From the NCBI GenBank assembly GCA_016715075.1, contig JADKBK010000003.1, positions 1 through 64,000 on the forward strand: DNA of 64,000 bases, written 5' to 3'. Made by a program: the position numbers and the translations under genes. The stretch is from Bacteroidales bacterium (GTDB lineage: Bacteria; Bacteroidota; Bacteroidia; Bacteroidales; VadinHA17). The notes beneath the pieces are model-generated. The model was not told the DNA's origin, ran no database searches, and saw only the letters and a list, made by a program, of their open reading frames with translations. Position 1 is the stretch's first letter. Each line of letters opens with the position of its first letter. Positions 1-9,496 of this stretch are shown one piece after another.

Positions 1-378
1 ACCAGTGCCAGTCTGCTTGAGTATCTCTGCAGTATTTCTACCCACATCCTGAATCCAGTACTCAAAAGGTGCATTATCGACTTCAGGGTCGTTGTCAATG
101 TATTTATCACCGGTACATAATAAACCTGTACCTGGATATTGCAGTTGCTGTGTAGCGTGTGCACACATTCCGATATTCGTTCTCCAGTTAAGGTAACGAT
201 TGCCTCTTGGGTTACCATCTGATAATCCAAGTTCAGCAGCGGTAAAGAAATAATTCATTTCAATTTCATTCACCGCATTCGGATTGATGTTCAGATCATG
301 CAGGCTCTAAGTATCACATCCTGTTGCCAGGATTATCGCCAGCAATCCAGTAGGAATTATTTTAAATATATGTTTCAT
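1..378 (-). pseudogene. SusD/RagB-like lipoprotein, 5' part, with in-frame stop
   Basis: The gene starts at an ATG at 378-376 and runs off the left edge. The first residues form a lipoprotein signal (MKHIFKIIPTG, then LLAIILATGC, lipid Cys at residue 21). The following residues, SLHDLNINPNAVNE and later FFTAAELG, WRTNIG and GDKYIDND, are typical of SusD proteins that bind glycan at the cell surface. Codon 24 is TAG (309-307), three codons after the lipobox Cys. A CAG or TGG codon would restore the frame, so one transition is enough to explain it. It lies 18 bp after the SusC-like gene, the normal SusC-SusD order. The 3' part is outside the window, so I cannot say whether it holds more damage. 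Confidence 0.75.
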
Positions 379-396
379 TTTCTTCAGTTTTATTGG

Positions 397-3300
397 TTAG
401 AAGGTTGCCCTTAAGTTGAATCCGTATGAACGGGTTGCAGGTAACCCATAATAATCCAGCCCCTGTGAGGCACTACTTGAATATGATGATTCCGGATCAA
501 TATTCGGAGTGTTCTTGAACAGACAAGCCAGGTTCCTTCCAACAAACGACAGGTTAAGCGTCTTGATTGGTGTCTTTGCTAAAATCTTAGCTGGCAAATC
601 ATATCCGAAAGTAATCTGTCTTAGTTTAACGAAAGTTGCATCATATGTGAAATGAGCCTCATCACGGTCACCAACAGATCCCCAGTAGTTCTGAGCCTGC
701 TCTATTGTAAGAGTCCTTGTTTCTACTCCTGTATATTTGGTAGAACCGTCAGCATTGGTTCCATCTTCAAATACGCCAGTGATTTGCATATCTCCTTCTC
801 TTCCTTTAAGCGACTCTTTTGAAAGTCCCTGTTGGGTCAAACGGACATTAGTACCTGAATAAATTTCACCGCCCGCTTTGAAGTCGATTAAGAAAGAAAG
901 ATTGAAATTTTTGTAAGTAAAGTTGTTGTTAAGACCGCCTGTGAAATCGGCAACACCGTTTCCAAGTATTTCATAACTATCAGATTGAACAACTTCACCT
1001 TGTGAGGTATAGATGCGATTACCCTGGGAATCCTTTTTCTGGACCCAGCCGGTAAGCATTCCGAAAGGTTGGCCAACGATGTGTTTTACGAATACTGTAC
1101 GTGTTCTTGGTTCTTCAAGTATGATCTCGTCAATACCTGGGCTGAGTGCTATAACCTTATTTTTATTACTTGCAAGGTTTAGTGATACGTCCCATGTAAA
1201 TGCGCCCTTAACCGGGGTTCCTGTGATCAGAAACTCAACTCCCTTGTTTGACAACTCGCCAATGTTAATTGAAGTTGAACTGAAGCCTGATCCGATAGAG
1301 ATTGTTCCATCAAGAATGTCATCTGTTGTTTTCTGATTATAATAGGTAAGGTCAAACCCGAGTCTGTTCATGTAGAACTGCATTTCAAGACCGACTTCAA
1401 ATTCTGAAGATAGAGCTGGTACAAGGTTGGGGTTTGGAATATTGTTACCTGAGGAAAATTGTCCCAATGGATAGCCGAGGTGACCCTGTCCATTAAGGCC
1501 ATAGGTAAGATTACCTGCATATGCATTAACGTTAGTTGTGGCAACCTGCCCCCAGGCAGCCCTTATTTTACCAAAACTTATTACTTCAGGAAGGGTTTTA
1601 AATGCATCTGAAAATACGAAGCTACCACCAACAGAGGGATAAAACTTGTGGTTATTTTCAGGATTCAATACTGAAAACCAGTCTTCTCTTCCGGTTGCAG
1701 TAAGGAACAGATATCCTCCATAACTTACTTCAGCTGAACCGAATAAAGAATTGATCCCGGAAGCACTATAATCATATCCAAAACTCTGAGAACTTCCGTT
1801 TCCAACTACCTGGAAGAACGGTACATTAAAATCACTTCCGTTAGCTGAAATATATTCGTTTTTTCTTGTCATTTTATTTCCCCCGGCAAAAGCATTAATG
1901 TTGATTTTGCCAAATGCTTTATCAAATCCCAGTATCCATTCCTGATTTATTTCCCTAACAGTCTGTAAAGCTTCGGAAGCTGCTCCACCCCTCTGATATC
2001 CTGTACCCTGAGGTACTAATTCTTTAACTTTCCTGTTGTAATAATCCATACCTAAACGGCCCTGGACATAGAGGAAACTGGTAATATCAAATCTTAAATT
2101 GCCAGATGTTATAAAACGATCAGTATTACTATCTTTCGTAAATTGGTGTGCAGCCCACCATGGATTCTGATTCCACAGGTCACCAGAGATCTGGTATTCT
2201 TCACCGGTTCCCTTACCATCAGGTGTTGTTACACCTTCCGGAACTGCACCAAGTTTGTTTGATCTCCTTAAGGTCATTTACATCAAAGTTGGTCGGAAGT
2301 CTGATAAGACCCTGAACAGCGTTACCAGGAGAGTCGGAGACCATAGGTCTGTTCTTTGTCTGTTCATTGGAATACATCATTTTTGCACCAAAAGTGACTT
2401 TTTTGCCGAATTTTCCATTTGTGCTTAAAGAGGCGTTCTTCCTGTTAAATCCTGTCTCAGGAATTACACCATCACTTCTCAGGTCAGCAAATGAGAAACG
2501 GAAAGTCTGTTTTTCACTTCCACCAGTTAAGGAAAGTGAATTAGTCCATGAGCTTCCTGTCTGGAAGAAGGAATCATAATTCTTCTTAATGCCAACAAGA
2601 GAATATGGCCTTGTAACACCGTCCCACATTATTGTTGGAACTCCGTCAAGTTTAGCACCCCATGATGATGTTCCCATGTCAAATGCTTCCTGCTGTGTTT
2701 TTGGTTTGGAACCAACCCTTGGTGAGGTAGGATCATTTGGGTCAGAGTTAGCTAAACCTCCCTGACCATATTGTTCCTGAAGATCCAGATAGTTGATAAC
2801 TTTTTCGAATACATAATTTGAGTTGTATTCTATTCCAATACCTTTTCTGGCAGTTCCTTTTTTGGTAGTAATGTTGATAACACCATAACCACCCCTTGAT
2901 CCGTAAAGAGCAGCTGCATTAGCTCCTTAAGTACTGTGATTGATTCAATGTCATCAGGGTTGATAGCACTCAAACCGTCACCATTGTCCTGACCACCCCA
3001 AACGCCTGCCTGTCCGAAGTTGGTGTTATCCATAGGGATACCGTCAACAACATAGAGAGGCTGGTTGCTTCCGCCGAGAGATTTGTTACCACGGATAATT
3101 ACACGTGATGATCCGCCAGGTCCTGTATTTGGCTTGGAAACGTTAACACCCGCTACCCTACCCTGAATAGCTGCACCAAAGTTGTTCTCCCTGGCTGATG
3201 TCAGACTTACTCCTGGAACTTTTGTCACAGCTGACTGGAGAGACTTCTGACTTCTCTCAACACCAAGAGCTGTAACCACAACTTCTCCAAGCTGTGTTGT

Positions 3301-3613
3301 TTCTTCTGCCATTACTACATCAACAACAGACTGGCTGCCAACTGTAACCTCCTGTGTTGTGTAACCGATGAAAGAGAAGACAATCACAGAATTCGGCGCT
3401 GCCGCGATACTGTAGTTGCCATCCATGTTAGTGTTTGTTCCGGTGGTTGTGTTTTTAACGACAACACTTACTCCGGCCAAACCTGCACCGTTTGAATCCT
3501 TGACGGATCCTGATACTACCCGTTCCTGTGCCAGCACAGCATGTGAACTTATGCAGCCACAGCAACAGAAGCATGGTTCGCTTCAAATTGTTGTACACTT
3601 TTCTTATAATCAT
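397..3613 (-). pseudogene. SusC/RagA-type TonB-dependent outer-membrane transporter, three frameshifts
   Basis: This is a full-length SusC-like transporter in four pieces. The signal peptide starts at ATG 3613. A CarboxypepD_reg-like domain follows (VVSGSVKDSNGAG, then FSFIGYTTQEV), then the TonB plug (LGEVVVTALGVERSQKSLQ, PLYVVDGIPMDN) and the barrel, which ends in a typical C-terminal F (FNLRATF). Frame is lost at about 3553 (one extra base or two missing, within the signal peptide), about 2926 (one base missing, so ITVLKGAN reads ITVLKELM) and about 2266 (one extra or two missing). Each break is followed by long, well-conserved sequence in a new frame. The last two lie at the same word, CTTAAGGAG on the coding strand. 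The intact paralogue at 19721-22873 gives the reference frame. Decay or poor consensus near a contig end are both possible. Confidence 0.85.
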
Positions 3614-3669
3614 ATGGTTTAGTTTTAGGGCCCCTCAAAAATCGCTTTTTTCAGTAGCCATGTTTAAGC

Positions 3670-3677
3670 CAAAAATA
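3670..3677 (-). promoter_or_regulatory. possible -7 element of the first susCD operon
   Basis: On the minus strand this reads TATTTTTG, a match to the Bacteroidota -7 consensus TAnnTTTG, 57 nt before the inferred SusC start. No TTG was found at the expected -33 position, so the call rests on one short match. Confidence 0.2.
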
Positions 3678-3816
3678 GATACTAGATTTATTAATTCCTA
3701 ATTTTTGAAATAAAAAGTTAACATATATTAACACTATCCAATCGAAAATTAACTTATCATTTACAATTGAAAAATCATTATTTTATTGATTATCACGGCA
3801 ATAGTAAAAACCATCT

Positions 3817-6165
3817 CTATTCTACCACAACTTCATCGATATGCATCCAGGCTGGCTGGCCCGCTCCGGGGTGTGACTCCGGAGTATTTCCTATTGTATG
3901 CGCCACCACTCTTACAAACCGTGCATCAACCGGTGGAAAGTCGACAATAAAGTCTTTAAGATAGGAATCATACTGGTCTATTGGAAGCGTATTCTCAACA
4001 GTCCCTACTGGAATATAATTCTTACCATCCTGAGATATGTAATATAAAACCCTTTTAGGAGCCAGACTGAGCCATGCGGCCAGCTGATAGAAAGAAGTCT
4101 CGAGATGCTGAACTTTTTGAACTTTTCCAAGATCGATAACAACATCCATATCCTTTCCCTGGAATCCAACCCAGTTATTCCTGCTGTCGTTACTTGCCCT
4201 TATTCCATCTGTAAGCTTCCCAAAATCTTCCTCAGAGAAGATTATAGGGTCGGGGCTTATCAACTGTACCTTTTTATTAAATGCAAGATGTTCGTTCATG
4301 CCCTGATAAAACATCCGGTACATATCCGAACGGTATGCCTCAGGAGTTGTACTCCACTCTCTGAGACGGGTAACTCCCTGGCGGAGACACAGATCCGTAA
4401 ATGGGTCGATTATCGATCTTATCTCAGGGCGGACTATCCATTTATCCTTATCCTTTATGAAGACCCCGTTATCACCGGTAAAATTCTTTTTGGATTGCTC
4501 CATAATGGCAAAATTAATGGGCAGCCTTGCTATTCTCACACGCTCGAGAATTTCAGGAAAGTCAGCTACCGCTAACTCTGCCTCATCGAATATCTGCTTA
4601 TATCTGGAGATCATTGCAGGCGAAAGATAACCTGCTGAAGCATCAATTGGGGAGCCAAAGATTTTAAGCGGCTGATCCGAACTGATAAGTGCTTCGCGCA
4701 TCTCATCAATATACTTCCTGATATACTTTCCAGCAGAACCATAATAGCCGTTCAGAAAATCATTAATAACGGTATCTGCATTTGCAGACGGGTCCCATAA
4801 AAGCTTGGATATAAGATATGTACGAAGTTCTGCAAATTCACCTCCAACCTCCCGGTTACCCTGCTCAAACATAGCAGTAACCCCATTGTCTGCAAAGAAC
4901 TTTAAATTTGGTTGTAAAACCTGAAGATTTGGAAAAGGGCTAAGCAGATTATTGAACTGAATGACATAATCCCATACAATAATATCATTGGCAATTTTCC
5001 CCCAATCCTGCACGTCCTTAACGAAACTGACGCTCATTGAATCAGTGGCAGTGGCAATGGGCCTGTCGCGTCTGACCTCAATACTGCATAACATTATATT
5101 TACATTTTTTCGCGGCCTGATTGTAGCAGGAGCTTTCCGTGTATACTCGTACGCCAGTGTTGAGATTGTATAGTCAGGAAACTTGTCTGCCACCTGGTTT
5201 ACAAAATTCAGCATTGACCCTGAATGTGATCCTTCCTTCTCATCAAGTGCCCGGCACTCATCACACATACAGTACTTCCTGTTATCATTCTGACTCACTG
5301 ACCAGTACTTTGCCTCAGGATGCTGCGCAATCTGCCGTCTCAGGTTCTGGATAACCACCTTCAGAACTTCAGGATTTGAAAGACAGAGCTGTGTCGGTAA
5401 CCGTTTACCATCGCGAAGTGCGTAGTACTCCGGATGATCCCTGAAGTATGTATCAGGAGGGACCAGACTGTTAAAGGTATGCACCCATGTTCCCCAGGCA
5501 GGCCTCTCTCCTTCCGCATCATGATTTAGCTTATGCCAGTCAACATATTCGGCATCCCACGATACTTTGTAATGAATAGTCCTGTATTTGTACTCAGGAA
5601 CTTCTTTGTTATCAATCTGACCCAGGAGGATTGTTTCCTTCACTGGAATGACTTTCACCCCGGGAGCATACATCCGGCAGCCCAGATATTTTTCCAGAAA
5701 TGCATAAACCCCGAATAGCGTTCCTTTATCACTCCCTCCTGCAATTATAAGACGTAAACTGTCTGTCTTTATTATGAATCCGTCTGCCTCAAGATCAGAA
5801 AAGTTTATTGTTAAACCTGTTTCATCAAGCCGCTCATTCTGCCCAAGAACAATCTCATACGGAGTGCCGGGAATACCTGCAACAACAATGGGAAAAGCCG
5901 CACCTGAAATCTGAAGCAGATAATCCTTCAGGACTTCAGCGGCTTTCCTCTCCTGCACACTTGCAGTCGAAGGAATAACGATCCTGTAGAGACTTGTCCC
6001 GTTCTGTGCAAGAACAATTTCGGGTTGTACAGAGCCGTAAGATTTTATGGGCTTACCCTTCTTCTGGGCAGAAACCGTCTCTGCCGGGATCAACAACCCT
6101 GCCATCAAAAGCAGAAAACCTGCTGATATAATAAAAGTTTTCGCTTTAATTTCTCTCAGATGCAT
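3817..6165 (-). CDS. DUF4838 carbohydrate-active protein with C-terminal discoidin-like domain
   Basis: This 782-residue secreted protein has a signal peptide (about residues 1-33, ending VSAQ). It is followed by an alpha-glucuronidase-type N-terminal fold (ERKAAEVLKDYLLQ, YEIVLGQNE, GTLFGVYAFLEKYLGCR) and the DUF4838 core (YRTIHYKVSWDAEYVDWHKLN, WGTWVHTFN, YWSVSQNDN, CMCDEC). The last roughly 130 residues look like an F5/8-type C (discoidin) carbohydrate-binding domain (VVIDLGKVQKVQHLET, ARFVRVVAHT). DUF4838 proteins are common in polysaccharide-utilisation loci, but I know no settled activity for them. It lies between the GH20-like gene and the SusC gene on the same strand, which fits a periplasmic or surface glycan-processing role. 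The frame is intact. The substrate cannot be read from sequence alone. Confidence 0.85.
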   Translation of the reverse strand: MHLREIKAKTFIISAGFLLLMAGLLIPAETVSAQKKGKPIKSYGSVQPEIVLAQNGTSLYRIVIPSTASVQERKAAEVLKDYLLQISGAAFPIVVAGIPGTPYEIVLGQNERLDETGLTINFSDLEADGFIIKTDSLRLIIAGGSDKGTLFGVYAFLEKYLGCRMYAPGVKVIPVKETILLGQIDNKEVPEYKYRTIHYKVSWDAEYVDWHKLNHDAEGERPAWGTWVHTFNSLVPPDTYFRDHPEYYALRDGKRLPTQLCLSNPEVLKVVIQNLRRQIAQHPEAKYWSVSQNDNRKYCMCDECRALDEKEGSHSGSMLNFVNQVADKFPDYTISTLAYEYTRKAPATIRPRKNVNIMLCSIEVRRDRPIATATDSMSVSFVKDVQDWGKIANDIIVWDYVIQFNNLLSPFPNLQVLQPNLKFFADNGVTAMFEQGNREVGGEFAELRTYLISKLLWDPSANADTVINDFLNGYYGSAGKYIRKYIDEMREALISSDQPLKIFGSPIDASAGYLSPAMISRYKQIFDEAELAVADFPEILERVRIARLPINFAIMEQSKKNFTGDNGVFIKDKDKWIVRPEIRSIIDPFTDLCLRQGVTRLREWSTTPEAYRSDMYRMFYQGMNEHLAFNKKVQLISPDPIIFSEEDFGKLTDGIRASNDSRNNWVGFQGKDMDVVIDLGKVQKVQHLETSFYQLAAWLSLAPKRVLYYISQDGKNYIPVGTVENTLPIDQYDSYLKDFIVDFPPVDARFVRVVAHTIGNTPESHPGAGQPAWMHIDEVVVE

Positions 6166-6232
6166 AATGAATAATTTATTTGTGAATTGTAATTTGTAAA
6201 TATAACATCATTTATATATCGATGTGGATTGT

Positions 6233-6300
6233 TATTTTTCACCCTTTTCCAATTCGCCAATCCGCCTGAACATAGCCCTGTAAGTATCAAGGGTGGGTAT
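6233..6300 (-). pseudogene. remnant of a second GH20-like gene (C-terminal tail only)
   Basis: On the minus strand this stretch reads LDTYRAMFRRIGELEKGEK followed by TAA. The adjacent GH20-like gene ends WDTYRAMFKKIDELEKGNK. The match covers about 20 codons at both protein and DNA level, then stops abruptly in low-complexity sequence. It looks like the tail of a lost tandem copy, or of a copy collapsed by recombination. The 146 bp between the two tails are mostly word repeats. Confidence 0.7.
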
Positions 6301-6317
6301 GCAGGATTCTTGGGGTA

Positions 6318-6430
6318 TTGAAAATGAGGCTGAAGGCGGAGGGCGGAGGGCTGATTTCCTGCCGCCCATTGCCTTCTGCCTTCTGCCTACTGCCTTCCGC
6401 CTGCCGCCTGCTGCCTATTGCCAACTGCAA
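6318..6430. repeat. low-complexity GGCGGAGG / CTGCCTTCTGCC word repeat
   Basis: This is a run of imperfect 7-8 nt words (CTGCCTT, CTGCCTA, CTGCCGC), preceded by a purine-rich GGCGGAG run. The same words occur in inverse orientation at about 18457-18525 (GGCAGTAGGCA). No gene is seen here. Confidence 0.7.
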
Positions 6431-6446
6431 GTATAAAGCTAACAGG

Positions 6447-7589
6447 CTACTTGTTCCCTTTCTCAAGTTCATCGATCTTTTTAAACATAGCCCTGTAAGT
6501 ATCCCATGGAGTAAATCCTGCATTATCAGGATGAACAGCACCTTTGGTTTCCTCTGAAATCTTCCCACTGAATCCGTCAATAAATCCGTCTGTTCCCATC
6601 CATGTAGTCTGCATCATTCCGTAATAACGAGGCTTCATTTCAGGTGTGGCATATTTATGGAATTTTGCCATGTCTTCGGTTTGCATCACAGCAGTTGCAG
6701 GAGTACGCCATGGGCATGTAACCACGCGAAATCCATACATGGCAAAATAAACTGCAGTCTGATCTGGTCTTTCATAATGCCAGTCGCAGATCACAACGTC
6801 TTTGGGGATCATATCAATTGCACGCCATGTATAGTTATAGCTGGCTTCCCAGAAACCTATTCCTGTCGATTTACCGTTTAAGAGACGATCACCCCAGATC
6901 CACAGTTCCCTGTTTTTGGTTGCAAGGTGATTCCTGAGGCTGGTTACTTCTCCGGCAAAAAGTTCCGCTTTATCAACACCTGAACATCTTGGGCATTTGT
7001 CATCTCCAAGATAAAATATCTCATCCATTCCGGCATGGAATGCATCAGTTTCATATGCATCACAGAGTTCATCTATTACAGCGAATGTCACCTTGTGCAC
7101 TTCAGGATGCAGGGGACAATAGCTTTTGCAATACAAAAAATCATCATTTGGCCATACATACTTTTCAGGCATTTTAATATGAGGTGTTTCATCAAACTGA
7201 GGAAACTCCTGAAGCAGCTTACCTGTATGATTTGACCATGACTGGTGGCCCAGCATGTTAATCTGAGGGATAATCCTGATTTTGTTCTTTTTACAGGCGG
7301 CTACAATTTTTTTCACATCAGGTTTAGAGAGAGCATCGGTATCTCTAAGCTGCTGGTAACTTTCAAATTGATAATTATAATCCACGAGCAGCAGTAAAGT
7401 ATTAACTCCGCGCGGGCCCAGTTCATCATTAATGAATTTAACAAAACGATCAACTCCTTTTGGTCCGGGAGCACCGATGCAAAAACCCTTCACAGGGAAT
7501 AGTTTATCTGCTGATGTCTGTGCCAATGCACTTGTCTGCCATACAATCATTATGATCAGTACCGGCAGGAATAAAAGTTTCTTTTTCAT
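6447..7589 (-). CDS. secreted glycoside hydrolase, family 20-like catalytic domain
   Basis: This 380-residue protein has a signal peptide (residues 1-23, ending ALAQ) followed by a single TIM-barrel domain. Features consistent with the GH20 beta-N-acetylhexosaminidase fold are RIIPQINMLGHQSW (about 105-118) and FHAGMDEIF (about 184-192), where Asp189-Glu190 matches the catalytic DE pair. A possible metal-binding CPRC follows at 199-202. It is shorter than typical GH20 enzymes because the N-terminal GH20b domain is missing. Substrate-assisted hydrolysis of N-acetylated sugars is expected from the family, but the family match is from motifs only. It sits between the GH5 and DUF4838 genes. A remnant of a similar C-terminus lies just downstream at 6233-6300. 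Confidence 0.75.
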   Translation of the reverse strand: MKKKLLFLPVLIIMIVWQTSALAQTSADKLFPVKGFCIGAPGPKGVDRFVKFINDELGPRGVNTLLLLVDYNYQFESYQQLRDTDALSKPDVKKIVAACKKNKIRIIPQINMLGHQSWSNHTGKLLQEFPQFDETPHIKMPEKYVWPNDDFLYCKSYCPLHPEVHKVTFAVIDELCDAYETDAFHAGMDEIFYLGDDKCPRCSGVDKAELFAGEVTSLRNHLATKNRELWIWGDRLLNGKSTGIGFWEASYNYTWRAIDMIPKDVVICDWHYERPDQTAVYFAMYGFRVVTCPWRTPATAVMQTEDMAKFHKYATPEMKPRYYGMMQTTWMGTDGFIDGFSGKISEETKGAVHPDNAGFTPWDTYRAMFKKIDELEKGNK

Positions 7590-7628
7590 TTGATTATGTG
7601 TTGGTTAATTGGTTGCGTTTAGTATTAT

Positions 7629-7852
7629 TTTGGTTGGGAGTCCGGAGTCCGAAGTCAGAAGCCGGAAGTTATTTGATTCGGACTTCGGTCATGGGATACC
7701 TGCCTTCTGCCAACTGCCTTCTTTTAACCCACCCCTAACCCCTCCAGGGAGGGGAACCTTCTGCTCCAAACTCTGGGCCCTGATCTCTGATCTCTGATCT
7801 CTCCTAAGCTCTATTCTCTGTCTTCTGGCTTCGGTCTTCGGACTTCCGACTC
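7629..7852. repeat. low-complexity spacer with GGAGTCCGAAGTC and GATCTCT repeats
   Basis: The spacer between the GH5 and GH20-like genes is made of short words: AGTCCGGAGTCCGAAGTC near 7630-7650, a perfect hairpin CCCCTCC-AG-GGAGGGG at 7739-7754, three GATCTCT units near 7780-7801, and GGCTTCGGTCTTCGGACTTCC near 7825-7846. The first and last words are inverse copies of one another and reappear at 18560-18625. No gene or promoter is seen. Confidence 0.7.
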
Positions 7853-8936
7853 AATTCTTCGTCAAAATCTTAATAATGGGTACCAGCGGCGTCATATTCT
7901 CATCAACAATACCGAATGCATCGGATTTATAATTCCAGTTGGCATAAGCAATATTATACTGATTAAAGATGGAAACCATATCTGAATACCATGCCAGCTT
8001 TGCAGCCGGAAAAAACTCTTTGTAAACACCAAACTCTCCGCAATATAACGGTAGTTTAAGACTGTCGGCAAGATGAATTGGCTTCTGCATCATTTTCAGA
8101 AGAGTATCCCTATTATAAACCTTCTGGAATTTCGGATCATTGGTATTTAGTACAATCTGCCCCGGATAATTTACCTCACCCTTAAAATCTTTAAATTCAG
8201 TCCAGCCTGCCTGGTAATGTGTAAGTGGCATTGGCTCATAAAAATGGAAGCTCAGAACAATGTTAGTATCATTCGCAGGTATTCTCAGCTGATCAAAAGT
8301 TGCCGCCGATTGCCATTTGTTTGATCCGATAACCATTACCCTCTGTGGTTCCCATTTGCGGATTGAGTCAGCGACACGTGTCAGCAGTACGTTCCATTGT
8401 TCGGCATCATCAGCAACAGGTTCATTCATAAATTCATAAGCGACCATACTATTAGGCCATTCCCTGAGTGAAACTGACAGATCTTTCCACAACCTGATTA
8501 GTTTATCCTGTTCCTCCACTTTAGTCCACAAAGGCTTTTCGGCAGCATTAAAATAATGGGATCGAAGAATATGCAAATCGATGATAACCCGTAGACCTGC
8601 CTTACGTGACCATTCAAGGCAATTCTGCATAAGTGCGAAAGCATCTTCATGCCTCTTTTCATTCTCATCCCACATCTGTTCTTCATCAATAGGCAAACGT
8701 ATATGATCAAATCCAAGCGAATCAATGAATTGAATATCCCTTTCCATTATAAATTTCTGACGTTCTTCTCCCCTTTGCTTGCTTTGAGAGAGCCAGTGAC
8801 CCAGATTCGTACCCTTCATAATCTTAAATGATGTGAAGGGAAATTCTTTTGTTTTTATATCAGTTTTAGAGCTTTGACATTATGCAAGCAACAAAACTGC
8901 GGTGCTAATTGAAAGAATAAGATGTAGGCGTTTCAT
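7851..8936 (-). CDS. glycoside hydrolase family 5 (cellulase-type) lipoprotein with stop codon in the lipobox
   Basis: The catalytic domain (322 residues from the Met at 8819) is GH5. It shows NLGHWLS near the start, RLPIDE, VIIDLHILRSH, the general acid/base in FMNEP (Glu133) and the nucleophile in YCGEFG (Glu262), counted from that Met. Translation of the same frame upstream gives a lipoprotein signal from ATG 8936 (MKRLHLILSISTAVLLLA), then TAA (8882-8880), then CQSSKTDIK running straight into the catalytic domain. The stop occupies the residue just before the lipobox Cys, where Ser (TCA) would need a single base change. Either the gene is dead or mis-assembled, or a shorter cytoplasmic form starts at 8819. 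Family activity is endo-acting beta-glucan or beta-mannan hydrolysis. Confidence 0.8.
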
Positions 8937-9496
8937 AAGCGGGCTTATTACAGGTAAGTTAATTTAAATAATATTCAAGACTATTCTGAGTTTATCTTCT
9001 ATGGATAAAAAATGATGTCTGTCAGAACAAAAGATAATTTATCGGGGCATAATTTATAGGCTAAATATATAAATATCCGGTAATAAAGACCTTTATTATT
9101 ATAGTTAAAATTAGTTAAATTAGAAATTGAGAGATAAATTGTTATTTTTGAATACGACTCCACTCCATTTCCTGTTCATTCCGCCCAACCTCACCTCCAC
9201 CCCCATGGTACAGAGGATAAAGGCCTGATTATACAGTTCTTCCTCCCCTTCTCCCCTGGGAGAAGGGGGCGGGGGATGAGGCGAAACAGACCTAGGAAAA
9301 GGGTCCCGATAACTTCCCGATAACTATCGGGAGAGAGGGGGATGAGGCACAACTGAATGGGAGAATGGGAGAAAGGGAGAATGGGGGAATGGGGGAATGG
9401 GAGAATGGGAGAAAGGGAGAAAGGGAGAAGAGGTGAAGAGGAGAATGGGGGAATGGGCTCAAAATAAAAATCAGTGAACGAATAAATAATTAAAAG
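8937..9496. other. 560-bp divergent intergenic region with G-rich low-complexity repeats
   Basis: No gene is seen. The first 220 bp are AT-rich. A lone TATTTTTG (9143-9150, plus strand) matches a Bacteroidota -7 element but has no partner at -33. From about 9230 the sequence becomes repetitive: hairpins CTTCTCCC-CT-GGGAGAAG (9248-9265) and TCCCGATA-AC-TATCGGGA (9315-9332), then about 100 bp of GGGAGAATGG / GGGAGAAAGG units (9357-9456) on the strand that reads into the GH9 gene. Confidence 0.7.

Noticed and set aside
4105..4575. A 156-codon open frame on the plus strand inside the DUF4838 gene
   Set aside because: It lies wholly antisense to a conserved gene and has no recognisable product.
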